Part shown: in pieces, positions 16,421 to 25,171 of the stretch
How positions within the stretch are numbered: position 1 is the first letter of the stretch
Layout of the letters: each line of letters starts with the position of its first letter
Source of the DNA: Desulfurispora thermophila DSM 16022
Lineage (GTDB): Bacteria; Bacillota; Desulfotomaculia; Desulfotomaculales; Desulfurisporaceae
Length of the DNA: 64,000 nucleotides
NCBI RefSeq assembly: GCF_000376385.1
Contig: NZ_AQWN01000007.1
Location: 124,001-188,000 of the forward strand
Direction: 5' to 3'
Program-made: the position numbers and the translations under genes
Notes under the pieces: generated by a model
The model's database searches: none
The model's input: the letters and a program-made list of their open reading frames with translations, nothing else
Told to the model about the DNA's origin: nothing

Positions 16421-17566
16421 ATGGTGAAGGAGGCGGCAGTTTTGATTGAACTGATTGAAGTGACCAAAATTTACAAAGGGCAGCAGGTACCGGCGGTGGA
16501 CAGACTCTCGCTGAAAATAGAAAGGGGCGAAACCTGCATCTTTGTGGGGCCGTCGGGCTGTGGCAAGAGCACCACTCTGCGCATGATCAACCGGATGATT
16601 GAGCCCACCTCGGGCACCATCCTGATTGATGGCCGGGATGTGCGCCAGAGCGACCCGGACAAGCTGCGCATGGGCATCGGCTATGTCATCCAGCAGATCG
16701 GCCTGCTGCCGCACCGCACCGTGGCCGAAAACATTGCCATTGTGCCCCGGCTGTACGGTTGGCCCAAGGAAAAAATCAGCCGGCGGGTGGACGAACTGCT
16801 GGCCCTGGTGGGGCTGGACCCGGAAACCACCCGTCACAAGTACCCCGCCCAGCTCAGCGGTGGACAAATGCAGCGGGTGGGGGTGGCCCGGGCCATGGCG
16901 GTGGACCCGCCGGTGATGTTGATGGACGAGCCCTTTGGCGCCGTGGACCCGGTGGTGCGCAATTATCTGCAGGATGAATTTTTGCGCCTGCAGCGGGAAT
17001 TGAAAAAGACCATTTGCTTTGTCACCCATGATATCAACGAGGCCATCAAGATGGGCGATAAAATAGCCATCTTCAACCAGGGGCGGCTGGTGCAGTACGG
17101 CACGCCCTACGAGATCCTCACCCGGCCGGCCAACGACTTCGTGCGGGACTTCATCGGCTACGACCGGGCGGTCAAGCTGCTCAGCCTGTTCCCGGTGGAA
17201 AAGCTGGTGCAGCGCCGGGTGGTCACTGTGACCCGGCCGGAATGGGCGCGGGCCGGGGAGAAAGTGGCGCACGATCGGGCGGGCGGCTGTTTCCTGCTGG
17301 ATGAGGCCGGGCAGCCGGCGGCATTTGTGCCGGCCGGGGCATTGGCCGGTGCGGCGGCCGGTTCTGCACCCGGGGACTGGGAGCAACTCCTGCGGCAGGG
17401 GCGGGAGGCCATGGTGCAATCCACCACTCTGCTGCGCGATGCCCTGTCGCTCATGCTGGAGCTGGGCCGGGATTGTCTGGGAGTTTTGGAGAGGGAGCAA
17501 CCTGTGGGTGTGATCACCCTGGAAGAGATCCGACAATACACCTGCCGAAAAGAGGGTGGGCAATGA
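16421..17566 (+). CDS. Glycine betaine-type ABC transporter ATP-binding protein
   Basis: A 381-residue ATPase of the OpuCA/ProV branch: Walker A GPSGCGKST, Q-loop VIQQIGL characteristic of this branch, signature LSGGQMQR, Walker B VMLMDEP and switch VTHDINEA. After about residue 250 comes a C-terminal extension in the place of the CBS pair of OpuCA, but shortened and Ala/Gly/Pro-rich, so CBS ionic-strength sensing may be reduced. TTG 16442 with AAGGAGG just upstream could be the true start instead of ATG 16421. It overlaps the next permease gene by 4 nt. Confidence 0.9.
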   Translation: MVKEAAVLIELIEVTKIYKGQQVPAVDRLSLKIERGETCIFVGPSGCGKSTTLRMINRMIEPTSGTILIDGRDVRQSDPDKLRMGIGYVIQQIGLLPHRTVAENIAIVPRLYGWPKEKISRRVDELLALVGLDPETTRHKYPAQLSGGQMQRVGVARAMAVDPPVMLMDEPFGAVDPVVRNYLQDEFLRLQRELKKTICFVTHDINEAIKMGDKIAIFNQGRLVQYGTPYEILTRPANDFVRDFIGYDRAVKLLSLFPVEKLVQRRVVTVTRPEWARAGEKVAHDRAGGCFLLDEAGQPAAFVPAGALAGAAAGSAPGDWEQLLRQGREAMVQSTTLLRDALSLMLELGRDCLGVLEREQPVGVITLEEIRQYTCRKEGGQ

Positions 17567-18204
17567 GCTGGGATCGTTTTCAGGAAGCGTTTTTCAACCG
17601 GGCGCCCGAAGCTCTGGCGGTGCACTGTTTCATGGTGCTGGTGGCGGTGGTGCTGGCGGTGGCCGTGTCCGTGCCCATCGGCATATTGCTCACCCGGCCG
17701 CGCTACCGGAAATTTGGCATCATTGTTTTAAATATACTGAACCTTTTGCAGACCGTGCCGGGTCTGGCTATTGTGGCCCTGGCCATGCCCTTTCTGGGCA
17801 TGGGCTTAAAGCCTACAATAGTGGCCCTGGTGGTGCAGGCCCTGTTGCCCATAGCCCGCAACACCATTGCCGGTTTGAATGGGGTGAGCCCCGATGTGAA
17901 AGAAGCGGCGCAGGGCATGGGCATGTCCCAGCGTAAGGTGCTGTGGGAAGTGGAGCTGCCGCTGGCCATGCCGGTGATTCTGGCCGGCATCCGGACCTCC
18001 ACCGTCTATGTGGTCAGTGTGGGCACTCTGGCCGCCTACATTGGCGGAGGCGGCCTGGGCGATTTAATTCTCATCGGCCTGAACATGTTCTGGCCCGAGT
18101 TCTTGCTGGTGGGAGCCGGTCTGGGAGCTTTGCTGGCCATTTTCCTGGACCGGGCGCTGGGCTACCTGGAACGCCGGGTGGCGCCGCCCGCCCAGCGGGC
18201 TTGA
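17563..18204 (+). CDS. Glycine betaine-type ABC transporter permease (second subunit)
   Basis: A 213-residue permease paralogous to the one at 15728, with EAA loop EAAQGMGMSQRKVLWEVELPLA. Its ATG lies inside the stop codon region of the ATPase gene (ATGA overlap at 17563-17566), so the subunits are translationally coupled. Two different permeases plus one ATPase match the OpuC heterodimer layout. Confidence 0.9.
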   Translation: MSWDRFQEAFFNRAPEALAVHCFMVLVAVVLAVAVSVPIGILLTRPRYRKFGIIVLNILNLLQTVPGLAIVALAMPFLGMGLKPTIVALVVQALLPIARNTIAGLNGVSPDVKEAAQGMGMSQRKVLWEVELPLAMPVILAGIRTSTVYVVSVGTLAAYIGGGGLGDLILIGLNMFWPEFLLVGAGLGALLAIFLDRALGYLERRVAPPAQRA

Positions 18205-18319
18205 GGAGGAGCGGTTCGGGTGAATGAAGGGGGGGGAAGAGCAGAGGGTAGCACGGTACAGTCCAGGGTAGGTGTAATAAAGGGGAAGATTTGTGAATTT
18301 TTAGAAAGGGGTAGGCTTG

Positions 18320-19282
18320 ATGAAAAAGTTTTTCAAGTACAGTTTAATGCTCCTGCTGGCGCTGGCGCTGCTGGCCAGCGCGGTGGGCTGCGGCGGTAGC
18401 CAGAGCGGTCAGCAGGCCGAAAAAGCCGCTTCCGGCAGCAATGCGGCCGGGGAGAAGAAACCCACCATTGTCATTGGCTCCAAGACCTTCACCGAGGCTT
18501 TGCTGCTGGGCACCCTGACCTACCAGTACCTGCAGCACCTGGGCTATCCGGTGGAGAACAAGGTGGGACTGGGCGAACTGGCGGTGATCCGGCCGGCCCT
18601 GGAATCCGGGCAGATCAGCGGCTACTGGGAATATACTGGCACGGTACTGATCAACGTGATGAAGCACGAGCCCAGCTTCAATGAAGAGGCCTGCTTCCAG
18701 CTGGTCAAGGAGTGGGATGCCAAGAACGGCCTGGTCTGGCTGGACTATGCGCCGCTCAACGACACCTACGGCATCATGGTGCGCAAGGACATCGCCCAGA
18801 AATACAACCTGACCAAGACCTCGCAGTTGATTGAGCTGATCAAAAAGGGCGAACCCATCCGCTTTGTGAGCACCCAGGAGTACAACGAGCGGCCCGACGG
18901 CCTGGCCCACTTTGAAGGGGTTTACGGCTTCAAGTATCCCAAAAAGCTGCTCATCAACGCCGCTCTCAATGTGGGCTATGAGGCGTTGAAGGCCAAACAG
19001 GCCGAAGCCGGTCTGGCCTTCACCACCGACGCCCGGGTCAAGGCCTACGACCTGGTCATGCTGGAAGACGACAAGAAAGCCTTCCCGGTGTACAACGCCG
19101 CGCCGGTCTTCCGCAAGGAGATCATCGATGCTTATCCCCAGCTGCCCGAGCAGATGAAGAAGCTGAGCTCTTTGTTGGATGACGCCACGATTATGGAATT
19201 AAACAAGCAGGTGGATGTGGACAAGAAGACGGTGGAGGAAGTGGCCAGGGAGTTTTTGAAGCAGAAAGGTTTGATTAGTTAA
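18320..19282 (+). CDS. Glycine betaine-type ABC transporter substrate-binding lipoprotein
   Basis: A 320-residue OpuAC-domain lipoprotein: MKKFFKY head, hydrophobic stretch and lipobox LASAVGC. The mature start (IVIGSKTFTEALLLGTLTYQYL) is typical of the OpuCC/OsmX class, as is SGQISGYWEYTGTVL. ATG 18320 is preferred over the adjacent TTG 18317. It captures the substrate outside the membrane for the two permeases. A gap of about 115 nt separates it from the second permease gene. Confidence 0.9.
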   Translation: MKKFFKYSLMLLLALALLASAVGCGGSQSGQQAEKAASGSNAAGEKKPTIVIGSKTFTEALLLGTLTYQYLQHLGYPVENKVGLGELAVIRPALESGQISGYWEYTGTVLINVMKHEPSFNEEACFQLVKEWDAKNGLVWLDYAPLNDTYGIMVRKDIAQKYNLTKTSQLIELIKKGEPIRFVSTQEYNERPDGLAHFEGVYGFKYPKKLLINAALNVGYEALKAKQAEAGLAFTTDARVKAYDLVMLEDDKKAFPVYNAAPVFRKEIIDAYPQLPEQMKKLSSLLDDATIMELNKQVDVDKKTVEEVAREFLKQKGLIS

Positions 19283-19297
19283 CCTGGTTTATAGCGT

Positions 19298-19322
19298 GGG
19301 TGTGCATCCTTCGCACACCCGC
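19298..19322. repeat. Repeat-family end motif forming a hairpin
   Basis: GGGTGTGC-ATCCTTC-GCACACCC is a perfect 8-bp hairpin that also resembles the end motif of the interspersed repeats and the fragment at 7470-7500. No T-run follows, so it is a weak terminator candidate after the binding-protein gene. Confidence 0.5.
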
Positions 19323-19362
19323 TTGCACTCACCTGACAGTTGTTGAATAAAACAAGCGAGAA

Positions 19363-19395
19363 ACAGCCGGCTGCTTTGGATGAGCGGCCGGCTGT
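19363..19395 (+). promoter_or_regulatory. Leader hairpin before the AOR gene
   Basis: ACAGCCGGC (19363-19371) pairs perfectly with GCCGGCTGT (19387-19395) across a 15-nt loop, ending about 10 nt before the AGGAGGAGGG ribosome-binding site of the oxidoreductase gene. No T-run follows, so a translational or mRNA-stability role is more likely than termination. It does not look large enough for a full molybdenum/tungsten-cofactor riboswitch. Confidence 0.4.
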
Positions 19396-19420
19396 ACCTT
19401 ACATAGGAGGAGGGTGGCCG

Positions 19421-21310
19421 ATGGGCATTTATCAAGGTGATCTGGTTTATGTAAACCTGAGCACGGGTGAGGTAAGGCGCCGGCCCTGTGCGGAAGAAGT
19501 GCTGCGGGCTTTCCTGGGCGGGCGCGGCCTGGCCACATATATTTTGCTGCGCTATCTGTCCGGCACGGTAGCGCCGCTGGCGCCGGAAAACATTCTGGTG
19601 CTGGCCCCCGGCCTGCTGGGCGGCAGCCGCATGATCACCACGGGCCGGCTGCACATTGCCGCCCGCTCGCCCCTCACCGGGCTGATTGGTTCCTCCAACG
19701 GCGGGGGCAAGTTTGCCGCGCGGCTGCGGGCGCTGGGCATTGTGGCCCTGGTGGTCACGGGCCGGGCGGAACGGCCGGTGTACATCCGTCTGGACGAGGA
19801 GCGGGTGAGCATTGAAGACGCCACCGCGCTGTGGGGGCTGAAAACCCACGCGGCGCGCCAGCTGATTAAAGAACGGGAGGGCGAGGGGGCGGAAGCGGTT
19901 TTAATCGGCCCGGCCGGGGAGAACCTGTCGGCTTTAGGCTGTGTGGCCACGGCGGTGGGGCACGCGGCGGGCCGCACGGGCATGGGTGCGGTGATGGGCT
20001 CCAAACACTTAAAGGCGGTGGTGATCAGTGCGGCGCCGCGCACCCCGGCTCCGCCCCGGGAGGCCGTGCAGGCGGTGCAGGAGTATGTGGCCAAACTCAA
20101 GGCGCTACCCTGCTGGCCGGAATGGACTCGAGAAGGTTCGGCCAGCAGCGTTTCCTGGACCGACCGCCTGGGGGCGGCCGGGGTGAAAAATTTCAACCAG
20201 GTGACCTTTGAGGGCATAGAGACGGCCTGTGGATCGGCCTACCAGCACCTGGTGATCCGGCATCACTCCTGTTACAACTGCCCCGTGCACTGCCGGGCCT
20301 TTGTGCGCCTCGACCAGGGGCGCCACGCCGGTTTTGTGGGTGACCGCGGGGAGTACGAGCCTCTGTCCATGTGGGGCCCCCGCTGCGGCAATGCCGACGG
20401 GCGGGAGAGCATCTACCTGTGCAACCTGTGTGACGAGTACGGCATTGACAGCTTTGACGCCGGCTGCCTGGTGGCCTTTGCCATGGATCTCTATGAGCGG
20501 GGCATTTTGACCCGGGAGGATACGGATGGCCTGGAACTGACCTGGGGCAATGTGCCGGCCATGGAGGAGCTGCTTTTGCGCATGGTCTACCGGCGCACCT
20601 GGCTGGGCGACGCCCTGTCCCGGGGCCTGCCCAAAGCGGCGGTCATCATCGGCCGGGGGGCGGAGAAATACGCCTATCACGTCAAGGGGCTGGGCCTGCC
20701 AATAATGGACCCGCGGGGCTTTAAAGGCAGCGCCCTGGGTTACGCCGTGCTCAGCCGCGGTGCCGACTTCAACCAGGTTTACGCCAAGCCGGAATATGCT
20801 TATACGCCGCAGCAGGCCCTGGCGGCCTACGGGACGGAAAAGGCGGCCGACCGGCTGAGTGAGGAGGGCAAGGCCCGCATGGTCAAGCAGTGCATGTGTG
20901 CCAACGCCGCGCTGGACGCCCTGGGCATCTGCCGCATTCCCGCCGTGGCCATGCTTTTAGATTTCGACCTTACGGAAACCGCCCGGGTGGTGGCCGCTCT
21001 GGCCGGGGAGCCGGTGAGCGGGGCGGATTTGCTGACCGTGGGCGAGCGCATTGTGAACGCGGAAAGGCTGTTCAACTTCCGCTGCGGCGCCAGCGGGCGG
21101 GACGACAGGCTGCCGGAGAAGTTCCTGCGCGAGCCGGTGCCGGAAGGGCCCTGCCGGGGCCAGGTGGTGCGCCTGGATTTTATGCTGCAAGAGTTTTATG
21201 CGCTGATGGGCTGGGAGGCGGACGGCACGGTAGGCCCGGCCCGGCAGCGGGAGCTGGGGCTGGCCGGCCTGGACGGCAGCGAAGATATCGCCACTATTGC
21301 CGCAATGTGA
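19421..21310 (+). CDS. Aldehyde ferredoxin oxidoreductase family protein (tungsten/molybdopterin)
   Basis: A 629-residue AOR-family enzyme. The N-terminal domain (FLGGRGLATYILLRYL, GRLHIAARSPLTGLIGSSNGGG) binds the pterin cofactor. The [4Fe-4S] ligands appear as Cys284, Cys287 and Cys291 (CYNCPVHC) with the fourth in DALGICRIP, and the late FNFRCGASGRDDRLPEKF block is typical. Such enzymes oxidise aldehydes with ferredoxin. ATG 19421 has AGGAGGAGGG upstream. Placed between the amine importer and mttB genes, it might handle an aldehyde from amine breakdown; substrate unknown. Confidence 0.92.
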   Translation: MGIYQGDLVYVNLSTGEVRRRPCAEEVLRAFLGGRGLATYILLRYLSGTVAPLAPENILVLAPGLLGGSRMITTGRLHIAARSPLTGLIGSSNGGGKFAARLRALGIVALVVTGRAERPVYIRLDEERVSIEDATALWGLKTHAARQLIKEREGEGAEAVLIGPAGENLSALGCVATAVGHAAGRTGMGAVMGSKHLKAVVISAAPRTPAPPREAVQAVQEYVAKLKALPCWPEWTREGSASSVSWTDRLGAAGVKNFNQVTFEGIETACGSAYQHLVIRHHSCYNCPVHCRAFVRLDQGRHAGFVGDRGEYEPLSMWGPRCGNADGRESIYLCNLCDEYGIDSFDAGCLVAFAMDLYERGILTREDTDGLELTWGNVPAMEELLLRMVYRRTWLGDALSRGLPKAAVIIGRGAEKYAYHVKGLGLPIMDPRGFKGSALGYAVLSRGADFNQVYAKPEYAYTPQQALAAYGTEKAADRLSEEGKARMVKQCMCANAALDALGICRIPAVAMLLDFDLTETARVVAALAGEPVSGADLLTVGERIVNAERLFNFRCGASGRDDRLPEKFLREPVPEGPCRGQVVRLDFMLQEFYALMGWEADGTVGPARQRELGLAGLDGSEDIATIAAM

Positions 21311-21354
21311 TTGTGCGGGGGGCCGTTCCGCGCCCGCCCGTGATAGGCGAACGG

Positions 21355-21767
21355 CAGCGGGTGCGCATCCCGTGCGAGAACAGGATACGCAGCCGCAGGC
21401 AGGCAATGCCTGGCGCGGCAGTATCCGCGCTCGCTCCGTGGCTAAAGCGCCGACGGCACGACGGCGCGGCTGCGGGCCGCACCGGCGCGGCGCTCGTATG
21501 CGGCATGGTACCAGTTGCCTTTCTATGGCGGGCGTATAGCACTTCAGTTTCGCATCGGCTGTGGCATGCTTTTAGCCTCGCCACTCCGCGCCGCGGGTGC
21601 GGCGACCTCGCCGCGCCTGTGCCGTTACCGGCGCTCCGCAAGTCGCTCGCTTCGGATAACTGCCGCGCCGCGCTGGGGCTCACGCCGATAACGCGGGTGC
21701 GCCAATCCCGGCCGAGCCGCCGGTGCTGCCCGGTGCGCAGTTCGGGCGAGCCAGGGATGCGCACCGG
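21355..21767 (+). repeat. Interspersed GC-rich repeat, copy C (internally deleted, about 410 bp)
   Basis: Same orientation as copy B. It follows copy B from the end motif through GTCGCTCGCTTCGGATAACT, then jumps at GCGCCAATCCCGG directly to CCGAGCCGCCGGTGCTGCCC, missing about 130 nt present in B and in A. The left end (CGGGTGCGCATCCCGTGCG) is in the reverse sense to that of B, so the outer motif itself is inverted here. Confidence 0.78.
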
Positions 21768-21837
21768 CAAAACATTACCATGCCAACCGAGTGTGAATAT
21801 TGCCGCGTCCGACATTGCTGCCGGCGGATACCCATTT

Positions 21838-21868
21838 CCGGTTCGCCCGGGATTTACGCACCGGCAGC
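21838..21868. repeat. Short repeat-family fragment upstream of mttB
   Basis: CGGTTCGCCCGGGATTTACG followed by CACCGGCAG resembles CGGGCTCGCCCGGGATTGGC and GCACCCGCAG in copy A (9095-9121). It ends 12 nt before the sigma-54 promoter, so an old repeat borders the regulatory region. Confidence 0.45.
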
Positions 21869-21880
21869 CATTCGCCTGTG

Positions 21881-21897
21881 CTGGCCCGTTTTTTGCA
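21881..21897 (+). promoter_or_regulatory. sigma-54 promoter upstream of the mttB genes
   Basis: CTGGCCCGTTTTTTGCA matches the -24/-12 consensus with the invariant GG (21883-21884) and GC (21895-21896) separated by exactly 10 nt; one deviation is C for A in TGGCAC. Predicted start is near 21908, about 50 nt before the first mttB homologue. Confidence 0.65.
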
Positions 21898-21956
21898 ACA
21901 AGAAAGACCAGCTAAATACCCAGAGGCTTAATGCCGGAGGAGGTTATACAAGAAAT

Positions 21957-23417
21957 ATGGAACCCTATCTGTCCAACTATACAGAGCAGTGCACGCCGCG
22001 CCTGAAGTGGCTCAGCGAGGCTCAGCTGGAGCAAATCCACCTGGCTTCGCTGGAGGTGCTGGAGCGGACGGGCATTGTGGTGCAAAACCAGCAGGCGCTG
22101 GCCCTGCTCAAAGAGGCCGGCTGCCGGGTGCGGGAGGACCGGGTGTGGATACCGGGCTGGCTGGTGGAGGAATGCCTGCGCCTGGCCCCCAAGCGGGTGA
22201 TGGTGGCCAACCGCCTGGGGCAGCGGGTGATGCCGCTGGAAAAGAACCGGGTCTATTACGGCACCGGTTCCGACCTGCCCTTTACCATTGATATGGAAAG
22301 CAAAGAGCGCCGGGTTTCCACCAAAAAGGATGTGGAGGAAGCCGCCCTCTTGATGGACTACCTGCCCAACTACGACTTTATCATGAGCTATGCCATTGCT
22401 ACGGACACGCCGTCCAGCGTCAGCGACCTGCACCAGTTCGCGGCCATGACCATAAACAGCAGCAAGCCCATCATCTTCACGGCCCACAACCCGGAAAACA
22501 CCGAAGCCATTATCCAGATGGCCGCCGCCTGCGTGGGCGGGGAGGATGAGCTGCGCCACAATCCTTACATCATCCTTTATTCCGAACCCATCTCCCCGCT
22601 GGTGCATACGCAGGACGGCGTGGGCAAGATGTTCAAGTGTTTTGATTACAACGTGCCGGTGGTTTATACACCCGGTGTGCTGGCCGGTGCCACCACGCCC
22701 GTGACCAAGGCCGGCTGCATCACGCTGATGAACGCGGAAGCGCTGGCCGGGGTGGTCATGGCCCAGCTGTACAAGAAGGGGGCGCCCATCATCATTGGCG
22801 GCGGCGCTACGCCCATGGATATGAAATACTCCACCACGCTGTACGGCGCGCCCGAGACCGGCATGAACTACGCGGCCATGACCGAGCTGGCCCAGTTCTA
22901 CGGCCTGCCCAACTTCACCGAGGCCGGCTGCACCAACTCCCCGCTGCCCGATGTGCAGGCCGGCGTGGAAGCGGCCCTGTCCATCATGTTCAACCAGCTT
23001 TGTGGCGCCAACCTGGTGCACGACGTGGGCTACCTGGAGGGGGGCAAAACCGGTTACCTGCCCTTCCTGGTTGTTTGTGACGATATCATCGACATGGCCC
23101 GCTACACCGGGGCCGGTACCCGCACTTCGCCCGAGCACCTGGCGGTGGACTGCATCCACGACGTGGGGCCGGGCGGCAACTACCTGGCTCACGACCACAC
23201 CTTCAAATATTTCCGGCAGGAAATCTGGTCGCCCCGCTTTTTCATCCGCTATCGCTGGGAGCAGTGGGAGGAGCAGGGCCGGGAAACCACGCTGGACCGG
23301 GCCATCAGCAAAGTGCGGCAGGTGCTGGCCAGCCACAAACCGGCGGCGCTGCCGGCCGCCGCGCAGCAGACCCTTATGGACATCATCGCCCGCCGGCAGC
23401 GGGAAGCCCGGAGTTAG
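21957..23417 (+). CDS. MttB-family (non-pyrrolysine) methylamine:corrinoid methyltransferase, first copy
   Basis: A 486-residue TIM-barrel protein of the trimethylamine methyltransferase (MttB) superfamily. No in-frame amber codon interrupts it, so it is the non-pyrrolysine kind that includes glycine-betaine and other quaternary-amine demethylases. Family stretches: YYGTGSDLPFTIDM, GVLAGATTPVTKAGC, NLVHDVGYLEGGKTGYL and DVGPGGNYLAHDHT. It would methylate the corrinoid protein encoded at 25172. ATG 21957 is 13 nt from GGAGGAGG, so a nearby non-ATG start is possible. Exact amine unknown. Confidence 0.9.
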   Translation: MEPYLSNYTEQCTPRLKWLSEAQLEQIHLASLEVLERTGIVVQNQQALALLKEAGCRVREDRVWIPGWLVEECLRLAPKRVMVANRLGQRVMPLEKNRVYYGTGSDLPFTIDMESKERRVSTKKDVEEAALLMDYLPNYDFIMSYAIATDTPSSVSDLHQFAAMTINSSKPIIFTAHNPENTEAIIQMAAACVGGEDELRHNPYIILYSEPISPLVHTQDGVGKMFKCFDYNVPVVYTPGVLAGATTPVTKAGCITLMNAEALAGVVMAQLYKKGAPIIIGGGATPMDMKYSTTLYGAPETGMNYAAMTELAQFYGLPNFTEAGCTNSPLPDVQAGVEAALSIMFNQLCGANLVHDVGYLEGGKTGYLPFLVVCDDIIDMARYTGAGTRTSPEHLAVDCIHDVGPGGNYLAHDHTFKYFRQEIWSPRFFIRYRWEQWEEQGRETTLDRAISKVRQVLASHKPAALPAAAQQTLMDIIARRQREARS

Positions 23418-23420
23418 GGG

Positions 23421-24875
23421 GTGGAGACCTTGCGCTACGCCAGCAGACACGGCCATGGGCTGGCCCTGGCCACGCTTGCGCCGGCCCAGATTGAACAGAT
23501 TCACCAGGCCAGTTGCCGCATCTTGAGCGAAGTGGGGGTGCTGGTGCACCACGACGAAGCGGCCGCCCTTTTGCAGAAGGCCGGGGCGTACACCGACGGC
23601 AGCGGGCGCACCTACCTGCCCGTGGCCCTGGTGGAGTGGGCTATTCGTACCGCTCCCTCGCGCATCACACTGTATAACCGCCTGGGCCGGCCGGCCATGT
23701 GGCTGGAGGGCCACAACGCCTACTTCGGCACCGGTTCCGACACGCTCTATTTCTTTGACCCGGACAGCGGCGAACGGCGGCCCTGGCGCAGCCAGGACGT
23801 GGCCGCCGCCCTGCGCGTAGCGGATGCCCTGCCCGGCATAGATTTCGTCATGTCCATGGGCATGCTGGAGGAAGTGGACAAGCGCCTGCACAACCGTATA
23901 CAGTATGCTCTGATGCTGAAAAACAGCAGCAAGCCCCAGGTGGTGATCGCCGAGGACGATAAGACCCTGGCCGACATCATCGACATGGCGGCGGCGGCCG
24001 TGGGCGGCCGGGAAAAACTGGCCCACCAGCCGCTTTTCGCCCTGTACTGCGAGCCCACATCGCCGCTGCAACTGCCCTACGAGTCCGTCGCCAAGCTGCT
24101 TTTGGCCGCCGAACGGCGGGTGCCCGTCAACTTTGCCTGCGGCGCGCTGGCCGGGGCCACCACGCCGGTGACCGTGGCCGGTACCGTGGTGCAGGCCAAT
24201 GCCGAGGCGCTGTGCGGTCTGGTGGTGCACCAGCTGAAAAATCCCGGCGCGCCCTTCCTGTACGGCTACGGCGATTCGCCGCTGGATATGCGCACCATGC
24301 AGGCGCTCTATGCCGTGCCCGAAGCGCTCATGCTGCAGGGCTGCCTGTGCGACCTGGCCCGCTATTACCGGTTGCCCTCCTGGGGCTATGCCGGTTGCAC
24401 CAGTGCCAAGGTCTTTGACGAGCAGGCCGTGGTGGAGGCCACCATGTTTACCCTCCTGGGCGCCCTGCAGGGCTGCAACCTGATGCACGATGTCTTTTAC
24501 ATGGAATCGGGGCGTACCGGCTCGCTGGAGCTGCTGGTTTTGATGGATGAAGTCATCTCCCGCGTGCGCTTTATGCTGCGCGGGGTGGACACCAGCCCGC
24601 AGCAACTGGCGGTGGAAGCCATTGCCCGGGTGGGGCCGGGCGGTAACTTCCTGGCCGACGACCACACGGCCGACCACTTCCGCCAGAGCTGGCAGCCCAT
24701 AGTGTCCGACTTCCAGACCTACGAGGGCTGGATGGCCGCGGGCGGCCAGACCACGGGGCAGCGCATTGCCGGGCGGCTGCGCCAGATCCTGGACACCCAC
24801 CGGCCCGCGCCGCTGCCGGAGGCGGTGGAAAAGCAAATAGAGGCCATTTTGCAGCGGGCGCAGGAGCGGCTGTAG
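23421..24875 (+). CDS. MttB-family (non-pyrrolysine) methylamine:corrinoid methyltransferase, second copy
   Basis: A 484-residue paralogue of the preceding protein sharing its block order (YFGTGSDTLYFFDP, GALAGATTPVTVAG, NLMHDVFYMESGRTGSL, RVGPGGNFLADDHT), again without an amber codon. GTG 23421 follows the previous stop by 3 nt with GGGGG upstream, so both are on one transcript. Divergence suggests a different substrate or methylation state. The pair could form successive demethylation steps; inference only. Confidence 0.9.
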   Translation: METLRYASRHGHGLALATLAPAQIEQIHQASCRILSEVGVLVHHDEAAALLQKAGAYTDGSGRTYLPVALVEWAIRTAPSRITLYNRLGRPAMWLEGHNAYFGTGSDTLYFFDPDSGERRPWRSQDVAAALRVADALPGIDFVMSMGMLEEVDKRLHNRIQYALMLKNSSKPQVVIAEDDKTLADIIDMAAAAVGGREKLAHQPLFALYCEPTSPLQLPYESVAKLLLAAERRVPVNFACGALAGATTPVTVAGTVVQANAEALCGLVVHQLKNPGAPFLYGYGDSPLDMRTMQALYAVPEALMLQGCLCDLARYYRLPSWGYAGCTSAKVFDEQAVVEATMFTLLGALQGCNLMHDVFYMESGRTGSLELLVLMDEVISRVRFMLRGVDTSPQQLAVEAIARVGPGGNFLADDHTADHFRQSWQPIVSDFQTYEGWMAAGGQTTGQRIAGRLRQILDTHRPAPLPEAVEKQIEAILQRAQERL

Positions 24876-24924
24876 AAGTGTTTGCGGATTAATGACAAAC
24901 ATCCCGGTTGGCGAGCATTGTGCA

Positions 24925-25125
24925 AAAGCGAGCCCTTTGTGGAGCACCGGCTAACGGCACTTGGCGCAGTGGCGGTAACGAAGCCTTTAGGCGCGACACG
25001 GAGGTCCGGCCCAACCCCAGTTGAGCCGGGATGGCGAATCTGGGGTGGTCCGGCTGAGTCCGCCGCAAGCCGTAGTGCCGTCCGGTGCGCAACCGTTGGG
25101 CGAGCGTTGCACATGCTCGCCGAAC
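24925..25125 (+). repeat. Diverged interspersed-repeat copy before the corrinoid gene
   Basis: GGAGCACCGGCTAACGGCAC, GCGCGACACGGAGGTCCG, CCCCAGTTGAGCCGGGATGG and GTCCGGTGCGCAACCGTTGG track the order of the right half of copy B (15530-15690), with many substitutions. It occupies most of the 296-nt gap between the second mttB and the corrinoid protein gene; the last 45 nt carry only the ribosome-binding site. Confidence 0.6.
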
Positions 25126-25171
25126 AACCTTGCCACATAACTATAAAGATATAACGTAGGAGGAATGAATG

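Noticed and set aside
14255-17563. Very long minus-strand open frame (about 1100 codons)
   Set aside because: It lies opposite hutU, the repeat and the ABC operon; high GC removes stop codons. Composition is His/Gln/Pro-rich as expected for antisense of a coding strand, and no family is recognised.
21957-24875. Possible pyrrolysine (amber) readthrough in the MttB homologues
   Set aside because: Both genes are continuous without an in-frame TAG, so they are the non-pyrrolysine type.
24907-24924. GG-N10-GC match (TTGGCGAGCATTGTGCA) resembling a sigma-54 promoter before the corrinoid gene
   Set aside because: Four consensus mismatches, at the edge of a diverged repeat fragment; spacing alone is not enough.
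21912-24947. Minus-strand open frame of about 1000 codons opposite the mttB genes
   Set aside because: Antisense shadow of two well-supported methyltransferase genes.
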